A DNA stretch of 64,000 bases from Woeseiaceae bacterium (GTDB lineage Bacteria > Pseudomonadota > Gammaproteobacteria > Steroidobacterales > Woeseiaceae): contig JANQLK010000052.1 of NCBI GenBank assembly GCA_028280615.1, positions 150,734 to 214,733 of the forward strand. The letters are read 5' to 3'. Position 1 is the stretch's first letter. Each line of letters opens with the position of its first letter. Positions 54,496 to 61,776 of the stretch are shown piece after piece. A program made the translations under genes and the position numbers. The notes beneath the pieces are model-generated. The model made no database searches and was not told the DNA's origin. It saw nothing but the letters and a program-made list of their open reading frames with translations.

Positions 54496-56325
54496 CTAGC
54501 CCGGCGGCTGCTTGCCGGACTTCGCTGCGTCGTCGCTGTTGGAGGCCGGTTTCAGGGCCGTAATCTGCCAGCCGCTGCGGGGCTCGAAGGCTTCGTCGGC
54601 GACGGGAAACCTGAGCTTGTCGCCGGCGTCGACGGCGAACAGCACGATTCTGTCGGGATACTTCTTTTCGTAAGCATCGAAACCGAACTCGTCGGTGAGT
54701 TCGGTCTTGCTGACGGCCGCGCCATCCTTCACGGCCCGCAACAGCTCGTCGATCGCGTGCCGGCCGTCGAACAGGACGCGGCCGCTCGCCTCGCCGCTGA
54801 CGAAGTGCTTCTCGTTCGCGGCTTCACGCGTGTTCGTTATGACGAAGACATGGTCGCGGCCGAATTCCTCGGCGAACCTGACACAGGACAGCTCGTTCAA
54901 CCCGGGCTGCCGGGACACGGCAAGCAGGGTCCCCAGTCCGGCCAGCTCGAGATTGTTCTCTGCGTAGGTCGACACCGGGCTTCCATAGAACGTCGACAGC
55001 CCGAGCATGCGTGCCTCTCGAATGCTCGCCCAGTGGGAATCGGCGACCCGAACCCGGCGTCCGCCATCGGCCAGCGCCTTCGCCAGCGTCCTGCCCAGCA
55101 GATTGGCGCCGACGACCAGCACGCCGCTCGGCTCCGGCTCCGCGGTACCGAGCAGCCGCGCTACCGTGGCCGACGTCAGGCTTTGAATGACGACCGTGCC
55201 GATGATCACGCTGAACACGAGCGGCACCAGGCTGTCGGCGTCGGGGTAGTCGATTTCGACGAGGCGAATGGCGAACAGCGACGAGACGGCGGCCGCGACG
55301 ATACCCCGCGGGAACACCCAGCCGATCAACAGCGTCTCGCGCCAGTTGAGCGGGCTGCCGACGGCGCTGACGAAGGCGCGCAGCGGCCCTGCCACGATCT
55401 GCAGCACGGCCAGTACAATGACGGCGCCCCAGCCTAGTTCGAGCAGTTTGTCGAGATTCAGTTCAGCGGCCAGCAGGATGAACAGTCCGCCGATCAGGAG
55501 CAGTGTGATTGTCTCCTTGAAGGCCAGGATATCGCCGATCTCGACGCCGCGCATGTTCGCGAGCCACACGCCCATGAGCGTCACGGCCAGGAAACCCGAC
55601 TCCTTCTGCAGGTACTCGGATATAGCGAACACCAGCAGCACCGCCGCCAGTGCCGAATATTCCCGCAGGTAATCCGGGATGACTCGCGCTCGCAAGGCAA
55701 CGCCGAACACATAGCCGCCTATGGCCCCCGCCACGGTGCCGATGAGCACGATGGCGCCGAACACCTGTGCCACGTGGTCGAGGCCCGCGTTCGATTGCAC
55801 CGTGATGATCAGGTCGAATACGAGCAGGGCCAGGATGGCGCCGAGCGGATCGATGAGAATGGCCTCCCAGCGCAGGATGCTCGCGACGTTGGCTGTGGGG
55901 CGCACGGCGCGAATCAGCGGCATGACGACCGTGGGGCCGCTGACCGTCACGACCGCGCCGAACAGAGCCGCGATATACGGGTCCAGACCGAGCACGTACC
56001 AGGCCGTCAGCGCGCTGAACGAGCCCGTGATGATGACGCCGATCGTCACGAGGTTGCGCACGACCGTGCCGTGATCGCGAATCTCGGAGAGCTTGAGGGT
56101 GAGGCTGCCCTCGAACAGGATGATCGCAACCGCGACCGAGACGATGCTGGTCAGGAGCTCGCCGAAGACGGCGCGGGGCTCGAGCCAGCCGAGTACGGGC
56201 CCGAGCAGAATGCCTGAAAACAGCAGGAACAGAATGGCCGGCAGGCGCAGTCGCCACGCCAGCCAGTTGCAGGCGAAGCCGACGACGGCGATACCGCAGA
56301 TGATGACGATTTCGAGGCCGTGCAT
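54496..56325 (-). CDS. CPA1 Na+/H+ antiporter with TrkA-N domain (NhaP-like)
   Basis: A 609-residue sodium/proton antiporter. About twelve N-terminal helices (to about residue 400) include LWLEPRAVFGELLTSIVSVA, GPTVVMPLIRAVRP and EAILIDPLGAILALLVFDL; the conserved Asp-Pro (IDPLGA) is the ion-binding region. A TrkA-N NAD-binding domain follows (GVLVVGANLLGRTLAKALADGGRRVRVAD), then a C-terminal regulatory segment. It regulates cytoplasmic Na+ and pH, gated by NAD(H). The ATG at 56325 is used; a GTG 3 codons upstream is an alternative. It converges on the CaCA gene with 3 bases between stops. Confidence 0.93.
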   Translation of the reverse strand: MHGLEIVIICGIAVVGFACNWLAWRLRLPAILFLLFSGILLGPVLGWLEPRAVFGELLTSIVSVAVAIILFEGSLTLKLSEIRDHGTVVRNLVTIGVIITGSFSALTAWYVLGLDPYIAALFGAVVTVSGPTVVMPLIRAVRPTANVASILRWEAILIDPLGAILALLVFDLIITVQSNAGLDHVAQVFGAIVLIGTVAGAIGGYVFGVALRARVIPDYLREYSALAAVLLVFAISEYLQKESGFLAVTLMGVWLANMRGVEIGDILAFKETITLLLIGGLFILLAAELNLDKLLELGWGAVIVLAVLQIVAGPLRAFVSAVGSPLNWRETLLIGWVFPRGIVAAAVSSLFAIRLVEIDYPDADSLVPLVFSVIIGTVVIQSLTSATVARLLGTAEPEPSGVLVVGANLLGRTLAKALADGGRRVRVADSHWASIREARMLGLSTFYGSPVSTYAENNLELAGLGTLLAVSRQPGLNELSCVRFAEEFGRDHVFVITNTREAANEKHFVSGEASGRVLFDGRHAIDELLRAVKDGAAVSKTELTDEFGFDAYEKKYPDRIVLFAVDAGDKLRFPVADEAFEPRSGWQITALKPASNSDDAAKSGKQPPG

Positions 56326-56400
56326 CGGGAGCACCGTGGCGAATCAGCCTGACGTTATACAGCGCGGGCGGCCCGCTGGCGAGGCCGGCGGCTGCCGCTT

Positions 56401-56787
56401 CTAGGCTTCGGCCACGTTGCGCCTGTCTGCGGCACGAGCGCTCGCGTTCAGGAGCCGTTTGACGAATCGTTCGCCTCTGCCGGTCAGGAACACCCGCTTG
56501 ATGCGAAGATTGAGCGGGTCTGAACGCAGTTCGATCAATCCCGGTCCTTCCACTTTGCGCGTCGTCCACGCCGACAGGTCGGCGAGATTTCTCGACAGCG
56601 CCGTAATCGACGTGGTGTCGAGCTTGGTCAGCAGCTCGCGCTGACTCATGCCCTGGTTGAAAAACACGTTCAACAGGATCAGCAGTCGCTGCGCCGTAAT
56701 GTCGGCGGTCAACTCCGCTCGGGCAAACCTGAGCGCGCCGTCGAGTGCGTAGAGCTGACCCAGTTCGGTTTCCGTCAAAGCCTTCAT
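56401..56787 (-). CDS. MarR-like winged-helix transcriptional regulator
   Basis: A 128-residue dimeric-type regulator: TAQRLLILLNVFFNQGMSQRELLTKLDTTSITALSRNLADL is the winged helix-turn-helix (about 32-72), followed by a wing (IELRSDPLNLRIKRVFLTGRGERFVKRLL). No Cys is present, so a peroxide-sensing OhrR-type mechanism is unlikely. It is divergent from dps, and the intervening 203 bases contain a 16-bp palindrome (56934-56949) of a kind that MarR proteins bind; the same palindrome is upstream of sod. It is the natural candidate for a shared regulator of both stress genes. Confidence 0.85.
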   Translation of the reverse strand: MKALTETELGQLYALDGALRFARAELTADITAQRLLILLNVFFNQGMSQRELLTKLDTTSITALSRNLADLSAWTTRKVEGPGLIELRSDPLNLRIKRVFLTGRGERFVKRLLNASARAADRRNVAEA

Positions 56788-56925
56788 CGCTCCCCCGGTT
56801 GTTCACGGAAGGTAGAGCAGTGGAATCGCGTACGCGACCGAATGTCGGGAACGCGACGCTCCATTGTTCAGCCGGTTTCCTGAATCCACGATTTCAACTG
56901 CTCACTATAGCGATTTGATATTTTC

Positions 56926-56949
56926 TCGCAATAGTTGCGATATCGCAAC
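56926..56949. promoter_or_regulatory. Operator-like inverted repeats upstream of dps
   Basis: GTTGCGATATCGCAAC (56934-56949) is a perfect 16-bp palindrome. A third half-site, TCGCAA at 56926-56931, pairs with TTGCGA to give a second inverted repeat. The sod-upstream copy at 42525-42540 differs by one base. It lies just before the -10-like TATGAT at 56953. Confidence 0.75.
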
Positions 56950-56952
56950 AGT

Positions 56953-56958
56953 TATGAT
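56953..56958 (+). promoter_or_regulatory. Candidate dps -10 box
   Basis: TATGAT (5/6 match to TATAAT), 33 bases before the dps ATG and directly adjoining the palindrome, so a bound repressor would block it. No good -35 at the standard distance; the operator occupies that space. Confidence 0.45.
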
Positions 56959-56990
56959 AGGGTAGTCGCTCACTTCAACACGGAGGACCA

Positions 56991-57497
56991 ATGACACAAG
57001 CTGTATTGAAAAATGAAATCACCGATCTCGTACCCGAAGCCGGTCCCCGGCTCGAAAAGCGCCGCGCCGTGGCGAAAGTGCTCGGTGATGCGCTGGCCGA
57101 TGCCTACCGACTCAACTTCAATGCGCAGGGCCTGCACTGGAATGTCGAAGGACCGATGTTTTACAGCTTGCACAAGCTGACCGAGACGCAGTACGAGCAA
57201 CTCGCTGACAGCGTCGACACGTTGGCCGAACGAATTCGTGCGCTGGGCATGCCGGCGCCGCAGTCGCTCACGGAAATGTCGGAGCGCTCCGCGATCGACG
57301 ATCTGCCGGGCGATGCCGACCTGAAAACCCGCGTCGAGCGGCTCGTCAGCGACTACGAACGCGCCGGTCTGCGATTGCAGAACATCATCGGTTTCGCCGA
57401 GGACAGCGGAGACATCAAGACCGCTGATCTCCTGACGACGCAGCTCGGACGGTACGACGAGTACGCGTGGATGCTGCGCGCGACGATCGCGTCGTAA
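56991..57497 (+). CDS. dps: Dps-family ferritin-like DNA-protection protein
   Basis: A 168-residue dodecameric mini-ferritin that binds and oxidises Fe2+ with H2O2, protecting DNA. The ferroxidase ligands at the subunit interface are visible: His in LHWNVEGPMF, then His in YSLHKLTETQYEQLADSVDTLAERIRALG with the Asp/Glu cluster. AGGAGG-like CGGAGGACC 5 bases before the ATG is a good ribosome site. It has an operator and a strong terminator of its own (57521-57550), so it is a single-gene transcript. Confidence 0.95.
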   Translation: MTQAVLKNEITDLVPEAGPRLEKRRAVAKVLGDALADAYRLNFNAQGLHWNVEGPMFYSLHKLTETQYEQLADSVDTLAERIRALGMPAPQSLTEMSERSAIDDLPGDADLKTRVERLVSDYERAGLRLQNIIGFAEDSGDIKTADLLTTQLGRYDEYAWMLRATIAS

Positions 57498-57520
57498 AGC
57501 GACTGCAAGCGGAACAAAAG

Positions 57521-57550
57521 CGGCGGCCTCCGGGCCGCCGTCTTTTTTTT
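57521..57550 (+). terminator. Intrinsic terminator of dps
   Basis: Eight-base GC stem (57521-57528 with 57533-57540), loop TCCG, followed by a run of eight T (57543-57550). It is 23 bases after the dps stop and also lies just beyond the end of the convergent M19 gene. Confidence 0.92.
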
Positions 57551-57555
57551 GCGGA

Positions 57556-58626
57556 CTAGCCGATCGTTTCCTCGAATAGCCTGAGCCAGTTGAGCCCTAG
57601 GAGACGCTCCATGTCGCTCGTCTTCCAGCCGCGGCGGTCGAGGACGGCGACCAGGTTGCGGTAGCGGTCGGTCGAGTCGAGTTCGGGTATCCACGGCGGC
57701 CAGCGCAGCTCGTAACTCGGTTTGAACACGTGGGTGCGCGGCTCGTACCAGTTCTCGTAGGTAGCCCAGGGCGAGATGCCCTGCGGCGGGAAATCGGTTG
57801 ACACGCCGACGTGCTCGATTCCGGCAACCGAGACGGCGTGTTCGATGTGGTCCGCATAGGTTTCGATGGTGCTGTCGCCGCCAGGGTCCGGGCCCACGAA
57901 GTAGCCGAGCGCGATCATGCCTGTAACGCCGCCCCTGTCGGCGCAGGCGCGGATTTGCTCGTCCGTCTTGGCGCGAGGGTGACCGGGCCGCACCGAATCG
58001 CACATCGTGTGGGTCATCGCGACGGGTTTCGCGGAGTGCTCGATGCCGTCGAGGGTCGTCTGCCGGCCGCAGTGCGACAGGTCGATCAGCACGCCCAGTC
58101 GGTTCATCCGGTCGACGACTTCGAGCCCGAAGTCCGACAGTCCCGCGTTGGTGCGTTCCAGGCAGCCATCGCCCACGAGGTTGCGAAAGTTGTAGGTAAG
58201 CTGGGCACACCGCATGCCCAATGCGTGCAGCGCGTCGACATTGTCGACGTCGCCTTCGAGCATGATCGTGTCCTGGAAGTTCATCAGGACCGCGGTGCGG
58301 CCGCTCTGCCTGGCGGTTTCGAAGTCGCCGGCCTCGAGCGCGAGCATCAGCCGGTCGGAATTCTCGCTGACGCGCGTACGCCACTCGACGAGTGCGTCAA
58401 TGGCGGTCTGCAGGTTGCGCCGCGGCAGGCTCTCGACAATGCCGGCGTAGTTGGCGGCTTCGAGCGCCGCATAGGCCTCCTCTCCCCAATCCCTGCCGAA
58501 GCACAGCGCATCGATGATGAGCCAGTCGTCGTAGCTCGAGCGGCCCGCGCCGAACGCAAGATCAGGCAGTGCCGCGGCGGCCGCGATACCCTGGAGAGCC
58601 TCGCGTCTCGATAGCGTGGACTTCAT
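57556..58626 (-). CDS. M19 (renal dipeptidase) family protein with incomplete metal site
   Basis: A 356-residue protein of the membrane dipeptidase family, with a Tat-like signal (TLSRREALQGIAAAAALP). Metal-site elements seen: His in IDLSHCG, His in AMTHTMCD, Asp in VGVSTDFPP. The expected HxD motif after the first strand (DGHNDLP in family members) is missing: D39-A-L-C-F-G-R. The N-terminal zinc pair therefore looks lost, and activity on dipeptides is doubtful. The start at 58626 is chosen because it begins the twin-arginine signal; the longer open frame adds 13 codons with no such signal. Confidence 0.82.
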   Translation of the reverse strand: MKSTLSRREALQGIAAAAALPDLAFGAGRSSYDDWLIIDALCFGRDWGEEAYAALEAANYAGIVESLPRRNLQTAIDALVEWRTRVSENSDRLMLALEAGDFETARQSGRTAVLMNFQDTIMLEGDVDNVDALHALGMRCAQLTYNFRNLVGDGCLERTNAGLSDFGLEVVDRMNRLGVLIDLSHCGRQTTLDGIEHSAKPVAMTHTMCDSVRPGHPRAKTDEQIRACADRGGVTGMIALGYFVGPDPGGDSTIETYADHIEHAVSVAGIEHVGVSTDFPPQGISPWATYENWYEPRTHVFKPSYELRWPPWIPELDSTDRYRNLVAVLDRRGWKTSDMERLLGLNWLRLFEETIG

Positions 58627-58717
58627 GGCACTCGCTTCGCAGTCACGTCCATGGCGTTCTACCATGAAAGCAGCGCCAGCACACCGTGCAATGGGAGTTT
58701 GTCGTGCCGGATCCGGG

Positions 58718-60832
58718 CTAGTTCTCGGAGAGCGTGTCGCTGCCCAGGCGGTATTGAAAGCCTATCCCTACGAGAAACTGCTCGTCATCGTAGGGCAGGG
58801 GCCCCAGCGACAGGACTTCCGGAATCGTCGCCGGTCCGACGCCCTCGATGGACCAGTCCTCGGCCTCGAAGCGCTGGAAGGTAAGCGACGCGTTGACGTC
58901 CAGGCGCTCCGAATGGCGATAGCCCAGGCGCAACCTCACGAAGTCGAGCGTCGTCTCGAAGTCCGGGAACAGGTCGGCAGGCTCGGTCGCCGAATCCAGC
59001 TGGATCGACGACGTGCCCGCTGCACGAGTCCAGTCGAGCTGCAGGTCGACCTTGTCGGCGATCTGCCTGAGTCTGAAGCCGAAGCCGATCGTGTCGTAGT
59101 CATCGTCGTTGAAGGCTCGCCAGTCCGGTTCGGCGAATGCCTCGCTGCCGAACTGCTCCGCTTCGATGTTCTCGGTACTGACGTTCAGGTACAGAGAGGC
59201 GCGGTCCGTAACGGAGTAGCCGATGTCGGCCCCGATGTATAGCTCCCGGCCGGCGACGAGGCCGATCTCCGAGCGCGAGTAGTCGTCGTCCGCATAGCGG
59301 CTGTCGATCGTGACCGATAGCGGTGAACCGGGCGGCATGATCGATACGGCCAGCTCGGCAAACTCGCGATAGCGGAACGCCATGTTGTACTTGCGCATCA
59401 GCGGGTTCTGGCCGAACGCGACGGCCACGAACTCGTTGTAACTGTCGATGTCGCGCCGCGACGTGCCGGCGCGGCCGTCGATCTCGATGAGTTCATTCGG
59501 CCGCCAGCGCAGGCGTCCCCAGCCGGTGTCTTCGGTCTGCTCGCGAACCTCCTGCAGGTCGCGCTCCAAATCGCGGCGCTCGTAGCCGCCCGACACGCGC
59601 AGCGAATCGAACAGGTCGTAATCGCCGCTTAATTCGATCACCGAGCGCTCGTAGCTGTAGGGCAGGTTGGCTTCGGGGTCGTTGCTCAGGATTGTGTCGA
59701 CGATAACGCGCTCATAGAGCTCGACGGGCGTCCGGTTATCGCGCTCGTCGTAGCGGTAGCTCAAGCGTACGCGGCCTTTGGGTATGGGCCGCGAAACGAT
59801 CGACAGGGCATAGTTCGCCGTGTCGACGCTGCCATCGAGGTTCGAACGCGGCAGTGCGGCCGGCGTCAGATTCGCGTTGCTCGTGTACGGCAGGAACGGC
59901 GTGGTCTGCTCGATCTCACCCATCGCGAGCGACGCATGCACGCTCGTCCTTATCGCCTGCAGGCGATAGCCGCCGCCCAGTTTGAGCTGCTGGAACTGGT
60001 TGTCCGGCGCCTGCGCCGCGGACAGGACTTCCGCGCCCGGGACGGTCGTGAACGGCGACTCCCAGTTGAGAGCCGTGTTCTGGTTATCGAAGTCGGAAAG
60101 GTACCAGCCGATTGAGAGGTAACCTGAGTCCAGTGCGTACCGGACCTGCACGTCGACTTCGTCCGTGACGTAGTCGAACGGCATCGGCAGCAGGCTCGCG
60201 TTGGTGAACAGCGAGCCACCGAACGTCCTCTGCCCGTCGTTGGTTTGCCGGCGGTAGTCGGCGCTCACATCGAAACCGCCCAAGCCAAGCAGGCGCCCGC
60301 CGACGCCTAAGAAACTGCGGTCGCCTTCAATGTCACGCCGGACCAGGCTGGCGTCCAGTTCGCTCATGCCCGTCGTCAGGCCCGAGCGCACCCAGCCGGC
60401 CGGCAGAGAGAGCGTGTCCGCGGCCGACTGGTCGAAGACCGTGTCGGTCGTAATCCACTGCCGTCGGGGCAACTCGCGGTAGTCCAGTGAGACGCCGTAG
60501 CTGCCGGGCCGGCCCGCGTCGATCGCGGCATAGCGCGAGTCGAGGCCCAAGTCCTCGGCTACCCAGGTCATGCGATAGTCGTCGCCGGAGACGAGCCCCC
60601 GGCCGTCCACGTTCAGGTAGCCGCCTTCCTCGTTGTAGCCCGTGGCATCGCCGAAGTAGGCGGAATCCTCGTCGACGGCCGTCGCGCCGACCTCGTAGTC
60701 GCCACGATGGCCGTCCTCGAACGGGCAGAATTCGCAGACCCACTCGCTGGTGTCCACGGTCTGTGCGTCGACGGCTGCAACAAGGCCCAGCAGCGGCAAC
60801 GGCACGAGCGATGTCAGTCGTTTGATAAACAT
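58718..60832 (-). CDS. mtrB: MtrB/PioB-family outer-membrane beta-barrel
   Basis: A 704-residue porin-like sheath that holds a periplasmic decaheme cytochrome through the outer membrane. Signal peptide ending VDAQT; C33-E-F-C36 in WVCEFCPF is the diagnostic CxxC of MtrB/PioB proteins. Alternating aromatic/polar strands continue to the C-terminal strand QFLVGIGFQYRLG, though eight residues follow it, which is unusual for a barrel end. Gene order OmcA/MtrC, MtrA, MtrB on the minus strand and 9-base spacing to the MtrA gene show one operon. Together they form a route for electrons between the periplasm and extracellular acceptors or donors. Confidence 0.92.
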   Translation of the reverse strand: MFIKRLTSLVPLPLLGLVAAVDAQTVDTSEWVCEFCPFEDGHRGDYEVGATAVDEDSAYFGDATGYNEEGGYLNVDGRGLVSGDDYRMTWVAEDLGLDSRYAAIDAGRPGSYGVSLDYRELPRRQWITTDTVFDQSAADTLSLPAGWVRSGLTTGMSELDASLVRRDIEGDRSFLGVGGRLLGLGGFDVSADYRRQTNDGQRTFGGSLFTNASLLPMPFDYVTDEVDVQVRYALDSGYLSIGWYLSDFDNQNTALNWESPFTTVPGAEVLSAAQAPDNQFQQLKLGGGYRLQAIRTSVHASLAMGEIEQTTPFLPYTSNANLTPAALPRSNLDGSVDTANYALSIVSRPIPKGRVRLSYRYDERDNRTPVELYERVIVDTILSNDPEANLPYSYERSVIELSGDYDLFDSLRVSGGYERRDLERDLQEVREQTEDTGWGRLRWRPNELIEIDGRAGTSRRDIDSYNEFVAVAFGQNPLMRKYNMAFRYREFAELAVSIMPPGSPLSVTIDSRYADDDYSRSEIGLVAGRELYIGADIGYSVTDRASLYLNVSTENIEAEQFGSEAFAEPDWRAFNDDDYDTIGFGFRLRQIADKVDLQLDWTRAAGTSSIQLDSATEPADLFPDFETTLDFVRLRLGYRHSERLDVNASLTFQRFEAEDWSIEGVGPATIPEVLSLGPLPYDDEQFLVGIGFQYRLGSDTLSEN

Positions 60833-60841
60833 CTCGCCCCC

Positions 60842-61756
60842 CTAGCGCATCAACCCGGAGCCGGACGGGTGGTTGGACCCGTGCACCTGGGAGTGGCAGT
60901 TCATGCAGCTCTGGCCGAGCAGGTATCGCGACGGCACGTTCGAAGCCAGGCCATCGGTGCCGAGCGCAATGCTCGGGTGGCCGGCCTGCGAGTGGCAGGA
61001 CTGGCACAGTAGCGGTGCGCGCCGGGTCAGCATGCCGACGTGATTGGAGCCGTGCGGCTCATGGCACAGGCCGCAGTCCTCGCTGACCGGTGCGTGCTCC
61101 CACAGGTATGGTCCACGGGTCTCTGCATGGCATTGCTGGCAGGTGTCGTTGACGGTTTCCCGCGCGAGTTCGCTTGCCACGGTGTCGCCGTGAGTCGAAT
61201 GGCAGGAGCCGCAGTCCATCTTGCCTTCGAACAGCGGATGAGCGAATGCCTTCAGCGACTGGCTGCGCTGTTCGACGTGGCAGTCGTAGCAAACGGCCGG
61301 CTGAGTCGACGTCTGCAGTACCGGGTCGACGGGATTGTGGCTCGAATGGCAGTCCACGCAGGCCACCTCGTCGTTGCCGTGCGCGCCATCGTGAAACGCG
61401 AGACCCACGCCGGAATCGTGACAGTCGAGACACATGGCGTTCTGCTGAACGATGTTCGCGACGTCACCGGCCTTGAAGCTGATGACGGGCGGGCGCTCCT
61501 GGCCGCGACGAACGCGGCCGGAATGCGCGTCGCCAGGACCGTGGCATGCCTCGCACTGCAGCTGGCCATGGCCGAACGGGCTGCGCTCGTCGGACGGCAC
61601 GCCGTGCACGGTCTGGAAGACGCCGAGGGTTACGGCGTCCTCATGGCAGGCGAGGCAGGTATCGGCGCCCTTGCGGCTGTATTCCGCCTGCTCCTGGCCA
61701 ACGGCGGAGCCGCCGATGGTCAGGAGTGCCAGCGCAACTACGAGGAACTGCCGCAC
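60842..61756 (-). CDS. mtrA: DmsE/MtrA-family decaheme c-type cytochrome
   Basis: A 304-residue periplasmic cytochrome. Ten CxxCH heme sites can be counted (CLACH, CEACH, CLDCH, CVDCH, CYDCH, CGSCH, CQQCH, CGLCH, CQSCH, CMNCH). The GTG at 61756 is preferred: GAGGTG lies 5 bases upstream and the signal peptide MRQFLVVALALLTIGGSAVG then starts directly, whereas the longer frame begins with TTG at 61780. Size and decaheme count match MtrA/DmsE, which spans the MtrB barrel as a molecular wire. Confidence 0.95.
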   Translation of the reverse strand: MRQFLVVALALLTIGGSAVGQEQAEYSRKGADTCLACHEDAVTLGVFQTVHGVPSDERSPFGHGQLQCEACHGPGDAHSGRVRRGQERPPVISFKAGDVANIVQQNAMCLDCHDSGVGLAFHDGAHGNDEVACVDCHSSHNPVDPVLQTSTQPAVCYDCHVEQRSQSLKAFAHPLFEGKMDCGSCHSTHGDTVASELARETVNDTCQQCHAETRGPYLWEHAPVSEDCGLCHEPHGSNHVGMLTRRAPLLCQSCHSQAGHPSIALGTDGLASNVPSRYLLGQSCMNCHSQVHGSNHPSGSGLMR

Positions 61757-61776
61757 GGTCGGCACCTCGCGCTCAA

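Noticed and set aside
58704..58713. Ten-base palindrome CCGGATCCGG near the end of the MtrB gene
   Set aside because: Too short and GC-rich to distinguish from chance; no T-run follows and no second copy is linked to a promoter.
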